Made by a program: the position numbers and the translations under genes. Below the pieces are notes generated by a model, which saw nothing but the letters and a program-made list of their open reading frames with translations, searched no databases and was not told the origin of the DNA. Below are positions 1 through 9,424 of a DNA stretch of 64,000 nucleotides, piece after piece. The stretch is from Celeribacter indicus (GTDB lineage: Bacteria; Pseudomonadota; Alphaproteobacteria; Rhodobacterales; Rhodobacteraceae): assembly GCF_000819565.1 (NCBI RefSeq), contig NZ_CP004393.1, positions 4,278,001-4,342,000 on the forward strand. Reading direction: 5' to 3'. Position 1 is the stretch's first letter. Every line of letters starts with the position of its first letter.

Positions 1-1460
1 TCGAATATGATCATTCCCGGAATGACGAAACCTTCCTGATGGGCGGGCTGACATGGGAGCCGACGGATTACACCTCGCTCAGCGTGATCGTGGATTACCT
101 CGACCGCGACGGCACCCCCAACAGCGGCGGCTATCCGCTGGACCGCGAATACGATCGCGACGAATTCTTCGGCGAGCCGGATTTCAACTATCACGACGTG
201 GAGCGCAAGAGCATCACGGCGCTCCTGTCGCATGACTTCGGCAACGGGCTGAGCTTCCAGGGCAACCTGCGCTACAGCGACCTGACGGATGACTTCGGTT
301 ACGATTACCTTTCCGACAACGCCGGTCGGGTCGGAACAACCGTGCCGCGCTGGTACTTCGGCTCGGACAGCAGCGCCGAGGAACTGATCGGCAACGCGAT
401 CCTGCAATACGACCGCAGCTTCGGCCGGATCGACAGCAGTACGCTTGCGGGGATCGAATTCCGCGATGCCTCGACGGAAAGCATCTCCTATTCGGGTGCG
501 ACCTCGCCGATCGACGTCGCCGATCCGGTCTACGGCGGTCCGCCCGCTGCGCTGATCCCCTATATGGCCCGGAAGAGCGATTACACGACGCAGTCGGCCT
601 TCCTCCAGCAGAACCTGTCCTTCGACGACCGATTCATCGCGACGATCGGCCTCCGGCACGACTGGATGGAAATCGACAGTTCCGGCTGGGATCTCGATAC
701 CAGTACCGGCGCGCAGGTGCCCTATGACGACTCCGACGATTTCTCCGAAACCTCGGTCCGTGGCGCGCTGACCTACAAGGTCACCGACGAGGTCTCGACC
801 TATGTGAGCTACGTGGAATCCGTCGCACCGCCGAGCATCGGGGTCGAGCCGGAGCGGGGCGAGCAATGGGAAGTCGGGGTGAAATACGCGCCCGTCGGCA
901 TGAACGCGCTGTTCTCCGCCTCCGTCTACGACCTGACGAAAAAGGACGTGACCATCGCCGTCGTGCAGGATACCGGCGCGATCGAGCGGGAAACCATCGG
1001 CGAGACGCGCGCGCGCGGCTTCGACTTCGAGGCGAAAGCCGAGTTGAGCGACCGGCTGAGCCTCATCGGGACCTATTCCTATCTCGACACCGAGGTGCTG
1101 CGGGCCGACCCGCTGCGGGACGGAACCAATATCAAAGGCAAGGAGTTCACGACGGCGCCGAACCACATGGCCTCTCTCTGGGCCACCTATGCCCTGCCGG
1201 GCGACGGGGCACGCGGCGACATGACCTTCGGCCTCGGGGCGCGCTACATCGGGTCCTACGAGTTCGATGCGGCCAACACCCGCGAGAGCTCCGATGCGGT
1301 CATCTTCGACGGGTCGATCGGTTACGAGCTGTTCGACAACACCAATCTCGAACTGCATGTGAGCAACCTGTTCGACGAACAGCACGTCGTCGGCTCCGGC
1401 ACCGCGGATTACTACAATCCCGGCCGGGAGATCAGCCTGACCCTGCGCCAGAGCTGGTGA
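1..1460 (+). CDS. TonB-dependent siderophore-type receptor, C-terminal part (5' end outside window)
   Basis: This is the beta-barrel portion of an outer-membrane TonB-dependent receptor, probably for a ferric siderophore. The reading frame is open from base 3, so the signal peptide, TonB box and plug lie upstream of the window. About 485 residues are visible. They show alternating short strands rich in Tyr, Asp and Gly, and the protein ends LTLRQSW with a terminal aromatic residue, the usual outer-membrane insertion signal. The segment ELHVSNLFDEQH followed by YYNPGREISLTL is the typical last-strands pattern of FhuA/FpvA-like receptors. The convergent gene just downstream is an AraC-type regulator of the kind that often controls such receptors. 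The substrate cannot be deduced from the barrel alone. Confidence 0.9.
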   Translation, partial: EYDHSRNDETFLMGGLTWEPTDYTSLSVIVDYLDRDGTPNSGGYPLDREYDRDEFFGEPDFNYHDVERKSITALLSHDFGNGLSFQGNLRYSDLTDDFGYDYLSDNAGRVGTTVPRWYFGSDSSAEELIGNAILQYDRSFGRIDSSTLAGIEFRDASTESISYSGATSPIDVADPVYGGPPAALIPYMARKSDYTTQSAFLQQNLSFDDRFIATIGLRHDWMEIDSSGWDLDTSTGAQVPYDDSDDFSETSVRGALTYKVTDEVSTYVSYVESVAPPSIGVEPERGEQWEVGVKYAPVGMNALFSASVYDLTKKDVTIAVVQDTGAIERETIGETRARGFDFEAKAELSDRLSLIGTYSYLDTEVLRADPLRDGTNIKGKEFTTAPNHMASLWATYALPGDGARGDMTFGLGARYIGSYEFDAANTRESSDAVIFDGSIGYELFDNTNLELHVSNLFDEQHVVGSGTADYYNPGREISLTLRQSW

Positions 1461-1470
1461 GACGAAGCAT

Positions 1471-1498
1471 CCCATCCGCCGCCATCGCGGCGGGTGGG
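1471..1498. terminator. Hairpin between convergent receptor and AraC genes
   Basis: An almost perfect 12-bp inverted repeat (cccatccgccgc / gcggcgggtggg, one G-T mismatch) encloses a 4-base loop, catc. It sits 10 bases after the receptor stop and 6 bases before the end of the convergent regulator. It has no clear T run, so it is best read as a bidirectional transcription end signal. Confidence 0.6.
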
Positions 1499-1504
1499 GC
1501 CGTC

Positions 1505-2512
1505 CTACCGCGTCCGCTGCTCGCGCAGCCAGGCCGCGGGCGTCGTGCCCTCGTAGCGGCGGAACACCCGCGTCAGATGCGCCTGGTCGGCAAAGCCGAA
1601 GCGCGCGGCCACATCGGCGATGACGATGTCCCCGGCGAGAAGCGCCTCCTTCACCATCGCGACCCGGCGTTCCTGCTGCCATTGCAGCGGGGTCTTGCCC
1701 GTCGTCTTCTTGAACGCGTGCGAGAACCAGCTCGGCGACAGCCCGACCGCCTCTGCCAGAACGGCATTGGTGAGCCGCCCGCAACTGTCGGTCTGGACCA
1801 GGGTGCGGAGACGGCGCATCTGGGCCGGCGTCAGCCCGCCCGAGCGGGCATCCTCCGCCTCTTCCTCCCCCGGCGCCGGCAGTTCGAGCAGGCCCGTCGC
1901 CAGCCCCACCGCGAGGCTTTCGGCAAAGAGGGCATGCTTGCTCGGCGCGACGATCTCGCGCTTGAACGTCTCGCCCAGGGCGGACAGCGCCTCCACCTCC
2001 TGCAAGGCCACCGGCGTGCCCAGCGCGGTCAGCGCCGCGGAGGTGCCGAGCCGCGGCGAGAGCCGGTCGAGCAGCCAGTCCTTCCTGAGATGAAGGTCGA
2101 GATGGGAGAAGCGGTGCCCGGCGAAGAAGCGGGTCTACATCGGCATGCCGGCCGGAACGTAGAGCGCGCGCAGCATCGGACGGGCCGCTTCCGGCATTCC
2201 GCCGGATCGCTCAGACATCCTGATATGGCCGGAGACATCGTTGAAGAACAGCATGATCCGCGGATCGGGAGAGGTGTAATATCCCCGCGCGCCGATCTCT
2301 CCGCGCGCCTCCCAATAGACGCCACACATGCCGTCGAAGGACCGCCAGCGCACCGGCGCGGTGCTCTCGATGCCTTCCGTGTGGCAGGTCATGGAATGCA
2401 GGAAACCCATGGCGGTCTGTTCCGGATGCGAGAGGAAAGGGAATGCGCGTGCCTGCCGGTCGGAATGCGGACGGAGGGGCCGCAGCCCGGTTTGGTGGCG
2501 CTTCGAGTCCAT
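1505..2512 (-). pseudogene. AraC-family regulator interrupted by an in-frame TAG
   Basis: Two open segments (2135-2512 and about 1505-2134) lie in the same frame and are separated only by a TAG at 2135-2137, codon 126. Joined, they give an AraC-type regulator of about 335 residues. The N-terminal ligand/dimer domain ends ..LYVPAGMPM, the stop follows, then TRFFAGHRFSHLDLHL, and a C-terminal double helix-turn-helix occupies the last 100 residues (LTNAVLAEAVGLSPSWFSHAFKK, then DVAARFGFADQAHLTRVFRR). A Trp is expected at the stop position, so TGG to TAG is the simplest change. It would normally control the adjacent receptor. A sequencing error, a real null mutation, or internal restart giving only the DNA-binding half (Met at 2011) are all possible. 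Confidence 0.8.
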
Positions 2513-2559
2513 GATTATGCGAAATCCGGCGAACGATCAAGCCGGGGCGGCGCGCGCGC

Positions 2560-4119
2560 TCAGCGCAGCAGCCCGCGCAGCGCCTCGATGTGATCGGCCT
2601 CGTCCGCGGGCTTGTCCCAGCGGATGCGGGCGATCCGGGGGAAGCGCATCGCGAGACCGGACTTGTGCCGGGTCGAGCGGTTCAGCCCCTCGAAAGCCAC
2701 TTCGACGACGAGGCGCGGTGCGAGCGCGCGCACGGGGCCGAACCGCTCCGTCGTATGGGTGCGCACGAAACGGTCGAGGCGGCGCAGTTCCTCGTCGGTG
2801 AAGCCGGAATAGGCCTTGCCCACCGGGACGAGCAGATCGCCGTCCCAGACGCCAAAGGTGAAATCGGAATAAAAGCCCGAGCGTTTGCCATGGCCGCGCT
2901 GGGCATAGAGCAGCACCGCGTCGACGACCATCGGATCGCGTTTCCACTTGAACCACGGGCCGCGCGGGCGGCCGGCGACATAGGCGCTGTCGCGGCGCTT
3001 GAGCATGATGCCCTCGATCACCGGATCGGGCGGTGCGGCGCGCAGATCCGCGAGCGCGTCCCAGTCGGGGAAGTCCAGCGTTTCCGACAGGTCGAAGCGC
3101 GGCTCGCGGAGGGCCGCGATCGCCTTCTCGAGCCGTGCGCGACGGGTTTCGAACCCGAGGGTGCGCAGGTCCTCGTCCTCCCAGACGAGAATGTCATAGA
3201 GCCGCAGCGCCGCCGGATGGCTCCGCAACAGCGCCTTGCCCGGCGCCTTGCGCCCCAGTCGCCTTTGCAAATCGCCGAAGGGCGCGACGTCGCGACCGCG
3301 CCGCACCAGAAGCTCGCCATCGAGCGCGCCCTCGAAATCCATGCGCTCCACGATATCGGGAAAGCTGCCGGAAATATCCTCCCCCGTCCGCGTGTAGAGC
3401 CGTGCCGTACCGCCCTCCGCTACCGCCTGAATGCGGATGCCGTCCCATTTCCACTCGGCCACGAAATCCTGCGGAGCGAGCGCGGCGAGCGCGCTTTCGT
3501 CGGTCGGGGTCGAGAGCATCACCGGGCGGAACGGCGCGCGCAGCATGGACTCGGGGCGCGGCCCGCCCGCGAGCCAGTCGAAAAGCGGCTGGTAGGGTGG
3601 GCGGAAGCCGGCCCAGAGCTCCTCGATCTCCTCGCGCGGGACCGTGCCCGTCTGCGCCAGCGCGGTCAGGGCCATCCGTGTGGAGACGCCGACACGCAGC
3701 CCGCCGGTGACGAGCTTCAGAAGCGCGAGCCGTTCCGAGGGCGGCATCGCGTCGAGCCAGCCGGCGATCAGGCCGGGGATCTCGGTCCTCGACGCATCCG
3801 AAAGGGAGGTGACCACCTCCCCCAGCCGCACCTCGCGGGGCGTGGCGGTCGTGGGCCAGATCAGCGCGATCGTCTCCGCCAGGTCGCCCACGTAATCGTA
3901 GGACATGGCGAAGAGCTCCGCGTCGACGCGCTCCGCCGCCATCCCGCGCAAGAGCGCGGGTTTCGCCCGGCCGACATCGAGCTCCCCCGTGAGGCTCGCC
4001 AGTGCATAGCCGCGGTCGGGGTCGGGCGCGGTCCCGAAATAGCGCGCGAGATGGGCGAGCTTCGCGTTGCGCCCCGGCGAGAAGGCGAGCCGTTCGAGCA
4101 GGTCGGTGAAAGCCCTCAT
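2560..4119 (-). CDS. ATP-dependent DNA ligase, ligase-associated cluster type
   Basis: A 519-residue ATP-dependent DNA ligase. The N-terminal DNA-binding region covers roughly residues 1-190. The adenylation domain starts with motif I, KWDG, at residues 224-227 (Lys224 takes the AMP). The OB-fold part ends with motifs such as FKWKRD and the C-terminal RFPRIARIRWDK. The size and opening MRAFTDLLERL match the ligases that travel with an exonuclease, an Lhr-like helicase and a PdeM phosphoesterase, which are thought to act together in DNA repair. The start at 4119 gives an ATGA overlap of 4 bases with the upstream exonuclease, so the two are translationally coupled. The helicase and PdeM genes do not follow: the next gene downstream is the AraC pseudogene. 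Confidence 0.93.
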   Translation of the reverse strand: MRAFTDLLERLAFSPGRNAKLAHLARYFGTAPDPDRGYALASLTGELDVGRAKPALLRGMAAERVDAELFAMSYDYVGDLAETIALIWPTTATPREVRLGEVVTSLSDASRTEIPGLIAGWLDAMPPSERLALLKLVTGGLRVGVSTRMALTALAQTGTVPREEIEELWAGFRPPYQPLFDWLAGGPRPESMLRAPFRPVMLSTPTDESALAALAPQDFVAEWKWDGIRIQAVAEGGTARLYTRTGEDISGSFPDIVERMDFEGALDGELLVRRGRDVAPFGDLQRRLGRKAPGKALLRSHPAALRLYDILVWEDEDLRTLGFETRRARLEKAIAALREPRFDLSETLDFPDWDALADLRAAPPDPVIEGIMLKRRDSAYVAGRPRGPWFKWKRDPMVVDAVLLYAQRGHGKRSGFYSDFTFGVWDGDLLVPVGKAYSGFTDEELRRLDRFVRTHTTERFGPVRALAPRLVVEVAFEGLNRSTRHKSGLAMRFPRIARIRWDKPADEADHIEALRGLLR

Positions 4120-5129
4120 TCCGCCTCCTCCTCGTACCCAACAAGATGCAGCGGGCGGGCGCGGCGCTGCATGAGTTCGGCCCAGCGCATCAGCGCATCC
4201 TCCCGCCCGTGGGTGATCCAGACTTCGGCCGGGTCGATTTCCTCGATGGTGCGGGTAAGATCGGGCCAGTCGACATGGTCTGAGATGACGAGCGGCAATT
4301 CCACGCCTCGCTGCCGCGCCCGTGCCCGGATCTGCATCCAGCCGGAGGCGAAAGCGATCACCGGATCCACGAAACGCTGCACCCAGGGCGAGGCGAAGGC
4401 GGAGGGCGGCGCGATCACGACGGCGCGCGACAGGGCCCGCGCCTCGGATTTCCCGAGCGTGGCGGAGCGCAGCTCGCCCAGCGGGACACCCTCTGCCAGA
4501 TGATAGTCGCACAGCCGCTGAAGCGCGCCGTGGATGTAGATCGGCGCATCATATCCGGCGGCGCGCAACAGCATGATCACCCGCTGCGCCTTGCCCAGGG
4601 CATAGGCCCCGACGAGATGCGGGCGCTCGGGAAAGGCATCGAGCGACGCGAGGAGCCGGGCGATCTCCGCCTCGGGCGGCGGATGGCGGAAGACCGGGAG
4701 CGCAAAGGTCGCCTCGGTCACGAAGAGATCGCAGGACACCGGCTCGAACGGCGCACAGGCCGGGTTCGCCACCCGCGAATAATCGCCGGAGACGACCGCC
4801 CGCCTCCCACCGTGCTCGACCGCGATCTGGCAGGACCCGAGCACATGCCCCGCCGGATGGAAGGAGACGCGCACGCCGTTCACCTCCTGCACCCCTTCCG
4901 CAATCTGCGTGCGTTGCGCGAAATCCTCGCCGTAGCGGATCGCCATGATGTCGAGCGTCTGGCGCGATGCCATCACCGCCCCGTGCCCGGCCCGCGCATG
5001 ATCGGCATGGCCATGGGTCACGAGTGCGCGCGGCACGGGCCGCATCGGATCGACGAAGAAATCGCCCGGCGGGCAATAGAGCCCTTCGGGCCGGGGGATC
5101 AGGAGGTCTTCGAAACTCGGGTCGGTCAT
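4116..5129 (-). CDS. Ligase-associated DNA exonuclease (metallo-beta-lactamase / beta-CASP fold)
   Basis: A 337-residue predicted DNA exonuclease of the metallo-beta-lactamase superfamily, related to SNM1/YSH1-type nucleases. The metal-binding signature HGHADHARAGH is at residues 39-49, with further likely ligands in FHPAGHVLGSC and GDYS, and the late ITHGREDALMRW motif at the C terminus. Start at 5129 (MTDPSFEDLL) was chosen over an upstream ATG because the family begins there. It is the first gene of a two-gene unit with the ligase and overlaps it by 4 bases, which is the usual pairing. Its activity would be end processing before ligation; the exact polarity is not visible from sequence. 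Confidence 0.92.
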   Translation of the reverse strand: MTDPSFEDLLIPRPEGLYCPPGDFFVDPMRPVPRALVTHGHADHARAGHGAVMASRQTLDIMAIRYGEDFAQRTQIAEGVQEVNGVRVSFHPAGHVLGSCQIAVEHGGRRAVVSGDYSRVANPACAPFEPVSCDLFVTEATFALPVFRHPPPEAEIARLLASLDAFPERPHLVGAYALGKAQRVIMLLRAAGYDAPIYIHGALQRLCDYHLAEGVPLGELRSATLGKSEARALSRAVVIAPPSAFASPWVQRFVDPVIAFASGWMQIRARARQRGVELPLVISDHVDWPDLTRTIEEIDPAEVWITHGREDALMRWAELMQRRARPLHLVGYEEEAE

Positions 5130-5199
5130 GTCGGATCCGTCAGGTGTGCATCCCAACGCCCCCGTCCCGCCGGCCGTTCCCGCAGCTTCGCCGCCGTTC

Positions 5200-8100
5200 T
5201 CAATCCTCGAAGGCCGGCATGGTGAGGGAAAGCCGCATCGTCCGTCCCTCCGCCCTGCGGTCGAGGTCGGCGCCGAGCTGCATCGCGGAGGCCTGGATGA
5301 GCCGCGAGCCGAAGCCCCTGGTCTCGAAGCCCACCTCGCGCGGCGTCAGTTCCGTCCAGTCGAGGCGGAGGGTTTCCCCCGCGCAACGCCAGACGACGTC
5401 GAGCTTTCCCCCCTCCCAGGACAGCGCGCCGTATTTCGCGGCATTCGTCACCCATTCGTGGAGGATGAGCACCAGCGAGGTCAGCTGTGCGACCGGGATC
5501 AGGATCTCCGGCCCCTCGAGCCGCACCTCCTGCCGGCCTCGGGCGGGCTGGAGCAGGCTCGTCAGGATCTCCCCCAGCGCGATCGGGGAACGGACATCGC
5601 CATGCAGCATCAGCGCATGCGCCCGGTCGAGCGCGGCGACACGGCCGCGCAGGTTCTCGGAAAATGCCTTCATCGTGCTCGCCTCGCGCTCCGACGTGGA
5701 GATCATCGCGCTGACCACCGCGAACAGGTTCTTGATCCGGTGGTTCATCTCCCGCAGATGCAGCTCGCGTTCCTCGATCAGCCGGTATTCCGACGTCACA
5801 TCGTAGCTTACGCCGACGACGGTGCGCAGCCCGTCGCGCTCGATGAACCGCCCGAGCCCGCGCACCCATCGCAGGGAACCGTCCGACAGGGTGACGCGAA
5901 AGGTTTCGTTGTAGAGCGCCCGTCCGCGCGAGACCTGGCGGAGCGCCCGCCAGACGCGGCGCCGGTCCTCCCCGTGGATCGACGCCATCAGCCGGTCGCC
6001 GCCCGCGCCGTCCCGCAGGCCGAAGAAATGCTGCGCCGCATCGTTGAACTGCATGTCCCCGGTGCGGAGGTTGTATTCCCAGACCCCGATCTCCGCGACC
6101 TCGACCGCCAGCTCCAGCCGGGCGCGCTCCGCGACGAGATCGCGTTCGAGCGCCAGCACGTCCGTCACCTCCGTCAGCACGAAGATCGCCCCGTCCAGTA
6201 CGCCGTCGAGCCGGCTGTAGGGAATGACGCGCAGGACGAAATCGCGCCCCTGCGCCGCGTCGTGCAACCGGTCCTCCACGGTCTCTCCGGTCTCGATCAC
6301 CTGCCGCGCGGCCTCCAGATAGGCGGGGGCGCGCAGGGGGGAGTCCACCTCGGCCAGCGGCCGGCCGTGGTCGGAGGGGGTGAAGGCGAACAGGTTCGCG
6401 GTGGCCTCGGTAAAGCTGCGGATGCACAGGGCGGCATCGACGACGACCACCGCAAGCTCGGTCGAGGCGAAGAAGTTCTTCAGATCGGCATTGGCGACGG
6501 TGAGCTGATCGACCTTCGTCTTCAGCTCGTCGTTGACCGCGGTCAGCTCCTCGTTCGTCGACTGGAGCTCCTCGTTCATCGACATCATTTCCTCGTTCGA
6601 GCTCTTCAGCTCCTCGTTCGCCGCCTCGAGATCTTCGACGGCGGCGCGCAGCCGGTGGCGCGTGGCGTGAAGCTCGTTTTCGAGCACCTGCATCTGGTCG
6701 GTCCCGGACGCGAGCTCGATCATCCCCTCCTCGTCTTCCCCGAGCGGGCGGAACGCCGCCGTGTCCCGCAGCACGACAAGCATCGCGCCGTCGCGCACGG
6801 GTTCGCAGCTCACCCGCACTTCCTGGATGCCGAAATCCCCCTGCACCTCGACCCCGCGCACCACATGGGGGCGCCTGTCCTCGGCGGTCTGCCGGATCAG
6901 CGGGCCCAGCACGTCGCGCAGCCCGCCCTTCGCGAGCGTCGCGGCGTTGCGAGGACGGGTGGTGGTGTCATGCGGAAAGTCGAAATAGGCTCCGATCCTG
7001 CCCCAACTCGCCAGAATGCCGCCGGTCTCGTCCACCAGCAGCGAGGGGGGCGCGTGGCGGCGCGCGAGCTGATCGGCCGCCCGCCTCTCCAGCCGGTCCG
7101 CCTCCTCCCCGCCGGGCGTCGTCGCGGGAGAGGACGGCACGCGCTCCCGCGTGCTGAACGGCAGGTCCAGCGGGTAGCTCGGCCGCACCGCCCGGCGCCG
7201 GAACAGCCGACCGCGCGGATCGAGATCCTCGAACAAGTCGTCGAACCGTCCCACCGTCTCCGAAAGGCCCAGGAGGAGATGCCCCTCCGGACGCAGCGCG
7301 TAATGGAAGAGCGGCAGGACGGCACGCTGAAGCGGCTCGTCGAAATAGATGAGCAGGTTGCGGCAGGAGATCAGGTCGACCCGCGAGAAGGGAGGATCCT
7401 TGATCACGCTGTGCAGGCTGAAACGGACCATGTCGCGCACCTCCGGGGAGATGCGGAACCGGTGATCGCCGCCCGCCTGCGTGAACCGGCCGCGCAGCCC
7501 TTCGGGAATATCCGCGAGGGCGGCGGTGGGATAGGTTCCCTCCCGCGCCGTTTCCAGCATGCGCTCGTCGATGTCGCTCGCAAAGATGTTGACGAGCGGA
7601 TAGCGCCCGTAATGCTCCATCGCCTCGCGGAACAGCATCGCGATGGAATAGGCCTCCTCGCCGCTCGAACACCCCGGCACCCAGACCCGGATTTCCTCGT
7701 CCTCCCGCGCGTCGCGGATCATCGGGAAGACCGACCGCTCCCGCAGCGCCTCGAACACCTCCGCGTCGCGGAAGAACCGGGTCACGTTGATGAGAAGATC
7801 GCGGAACAGCGCCTGACGCTCCCGCTCCTCGCGACGGAGGACGGCGAGATAATCGGCGGCATCCGCGAGCCCGAGCACCTGCATGCGCCGTTCGATCCGG
7901 CGGGTCAGGGTCGACCTCTTGTAGCCGGAGAAATCGTGCCCCGTGGCCTGCGCCAGGACATCGCAGAGCGCGCTCACCTGTGCGGCGACCGTCTCGGTTT
8001 CCACGCTCGGCAGGGCCGCGCCGGGTTCGCGGCGGAAATAGTCCACGAGCTTCGGCAGGATCATCTGCGCCGGTTCCACGAAATCCACGAGGCCAGTGCC

Positions 8101-8655
8101 CACGGCGGCGCGAGGCATTCCATCGTGGCGCGCATCCTCGGGCGCCTGCGCGATCGCGATACCGCCGCATTCCTTGATCGCGCGCAGACCGCGGCTGCCG
8201 TCCGCCCCCGTGCCCGAGAGCACGACGCCGGCGGTGCGCGGCCCCCGGTCCCTTGCGAGGCTTTCGAAGAAATCGTCGATCGGCCGGCGCAGCCCGCGCG
8301 GCGCATCGAACCGCAGGAGACGGAGCACCCCGTCCTCGATCTCGAGACCGCGGCCCGGCGGGATCACGTAGACCGTCCCTGCCGCCACCCGTTCGCCACC
8401 CGTTATCCGGCGCACCGCCATGGTCGTATGGCGTTCGAGGAGCTGTGCCATCATCGACTCGCGGGTCGGATCGAGATGCTGCACGACGACGATCGCGACA
8501 TCGGAAAGGTCGTCCTCACCGGACAGCAGGTCGCGCAATGCCTCCAGCCCTCCGGCAGACGCACCCACCCCAATGATCGGGACAGAGTTTTCCGGCGAAT
8601 ACCCGTGCACTTTCCAATCCCTGCATCCTGTCACTAACACAAGATCAACTTTCAT
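5200..8655 (-). CDS. CheB-CheR-PAS-HWE histidine kinase hybrid
   Basis: A 1151-residue cytoplasmic signalling protein. Residues about 25-200 form a CheB methylesterase domain with its catalytic triad intact (S33 in GASAGG, H60 in VVQH, D152 in GTGADG) but no receiver domain. Residues about 225-490 form a CheR methyltransferase, with SAM-binding GCSSGEEAYS and the SCRNLLIYF motif. Residues about 650-720 form a heptad coiled coil rich in SNEEL repeats. Two PAS regions follow. The last 180 residues form an HWE/HisKA_2-type kinase, with phospho-acceptor His in EMNHRIKNL and N-box HEWVTNAAKYG. No transmembrane segment is present. It probably senses through PAS and passes phosphate to a regulator encoded elsewhere. 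It lies 28 bases behind the Crp/Fnr gene. GTG at 8607 is an alternative start. Confidence 0.93.
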   Translation of the reverse strand: MKVDLVLVTGCRDWKVHGYSPENSVPIIGVGASAGGLEALRDLLSGEDDLSDVAIVVVQHLDPTRESMMAQLLERHTTMAVRRITGGERVAAGTVYVIPPGRGLEIEDGVLRLLRFDAPRGLRRPIDDFFESLARDRGPRTAGVVLSGTGADGSRGLRAIKECGGIAIAQAPEDARHDGMPRAAVGTGLVDFVEPAQMILPKLVDYFRREPGAALPSVETETVAAQVSALCDVLAQATGHDFSGYKRSTLTRRIERRMQVLGLADAADYLAVLRREERERQALFRDLLINVTRFFRDAEVFEALRERSVFPMIRDAREDEEIRVWVPGCSSGEEAYSIAMLFREAMEHYGRYPLVNIFASDIDERMLETAREGTYPTAALADIPEGLRGRFTQAGGDHRFRISPEVRDMVRFSLHSVIKDPPFSRVDLISCRNLLIYFDEPLQRAVLPLFHYALRPEGHLLLGLSETVGRFDDLFEDLDPRGRLFRRRAVRPSYPLDLPFSTRERVPSSPATTPGGEEADRLERRAADQLARRHAPPSLLVDETGGILASWGRIGAYFDFPHDTTTRPRNAATLAKGGLRDVLGPLIRQTAEDRRPHVVRGVEVQGDFGIQEVRVSCEPVRDGAMLVVLRDTAAFRPLGEDEEGMIELASGTDQMQVLENELHATRHRLRAAVEDLEAANEELKSSNEEMMSMNEELQSTNEELTAVNDELKTKVDQLTVANADLKNFFASTELAVVVVDAALCIRSFTEATANLFAFTPSDHGRPLAEVDSPLRAPAYLEAARQVIETGETVEDRLHDAAQGRDFVLRVIPYSRLDGVLDGAIFVLTEVTDVLALERDLVAERARLELAVEVAEIGVWEYNLRTGDMQFNDAAQHFFGLRDGAGGDRLMASIHGEDRRRVWRALRQVSRGRALYNETFRVTLSDGSLRWVRGLGRFIERDGLRTVVGVSYDVTSEYRLIEERELHLREMNHRIKNLFAVVSAMISTSEREASTMKAFSENLRGRVAALDRAHALMLHGDVRSPIALGEILTSLLQPARGRQEVRLEGPEILIPVAQLTSLVLILHEWVTNAAKYGALSWEGGKLDVVWRCAGETLRLDWTELTPREVGFETRGFGSRLIQASAMQLGADLDRRAEGRTMRLSLTMPAFED

Positions 8656-8683
8656 GACCTCATGTCAATACCGCAGCAGGAGA

Positions 8684-9424
8684 TCAGAGGTATTTGAGAG
8701 TCCCCTCCCCGTAGAGATAGGAGCTTTCGAAACCCGCGAGGTTCATCAGGGATTCGCGGTTCAGGAAGGTGACTCGCCCGCGCGATACGTCGGCCAGCTC
8801 GGCCTCGCGCAGCTTGCGGATCACCCGGTTCATGTGGATCGAGGTGGCGCCACAGGCATCGGCCAACTCCGCCTGCGTCAGCGGCAGTGCGAAGCCCCCG
8901 GTTTCGGCAAGCCCCACGAAATCGAGACGGGTCCACATTTCCGCGAGGATGTGGGCGAGACGGCCGTCGGCGCTGAGCTGTTCGAGCTTCAGGATCCATT
9001 GCCGGTGGATCGAGGCGTCGAGCAGGGTCGAGAACCACAGCATCCGCGACAGGTGCGGCTCGGTGTTCATGAGTTCGTCGATTCGGGTATGGGGGATGTA
9101 GCCGACCCGCACCGGGCCGATCGCGACCACGTTGTGATCGAGCCGCTTGAGCGCATAGGCGTGCAGGTCGACGAAATCGCCGGGCACATGCAAGGCGACG
9201 ATATGGCGTTGTCCGTTCTCGAAGATCACCCGGCCGATGAAGCCGTCGATCAGCAGCGTGCTCCGTTCGATCACGTCGCCGCGTTCGAGGACGACATGGG
9301 CGCTGGGGCAGCGCTGCACCTCGACGATGCTCTCCTCCAGAAGCCCTTTTTCGCGGTCGTCGAGATGATGGCGGGCACGCCCCATCAGGAACTTGTGGGT
9401 CAGGGGATAGCGATCCTGGGTCAT
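8684..9424 (-). CDS. Crp/Fnr-family transcriptional regulator
   Basis: A 246-residue regulator with an N-terminal cyclic-nucleotide-binding-like beta barrel (residues about 20-140; ERGDVIERSTLLIDGFIGR, HVPGDFVDL) and a C-terminal winged helix (LPLTQAELADACGATSIHMNRVIRKL). It lacks the N-terminal cysteine cluster of FNR, so it is not an iron-sulfur oxygen sensor of that type. Its ligand is unknown. The ATG at 9424 has a good ribosome site (GGAG seven bases upstream). It is the likely first regulatory gene of a unit with the CheB/CheR/kinase hybrid, which starts 28 bases downstream. Confidence 0.9.
   Translation of the reverse strand: MTQDRYPLTHKFLMGRARHHLDDREKGLLEESIVEVQRCPSAHVVLERGDVIERSTLLIDGFIGRVIFENGQRHIVALHVPGDFVDLHAYALKRLDHNVVAIGPVRVGYIPHTRIDELMNTEPHLSRMLWFSTLLDASIHRQWILKLEQLSADGRLAHILAEMWTRLDFVGLAETGGFALPLTQAELADACGATSIHMNRVIRKLREAELADVSRGRVTFLNRESLMNLAGFESSYLYGEGTLKYL

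Noticed and set aside
2135..2137. Reassigned or read-through TAG codon
   Set aside because: TAG is used as a normal stop in this window, for example in ccoS and oppF, and nothing suggests recoding.
5128..8637. Very long open frame on the plus strand opposite the CheB/CheR/kinase gene
   Set aside because: The high GC content keeps antisense frames open. Its protein is low-complexity (rich in Arg, His, Gln, Pro) with no domain, while the minus strand has clear CheB, CheR and kinase motifs.
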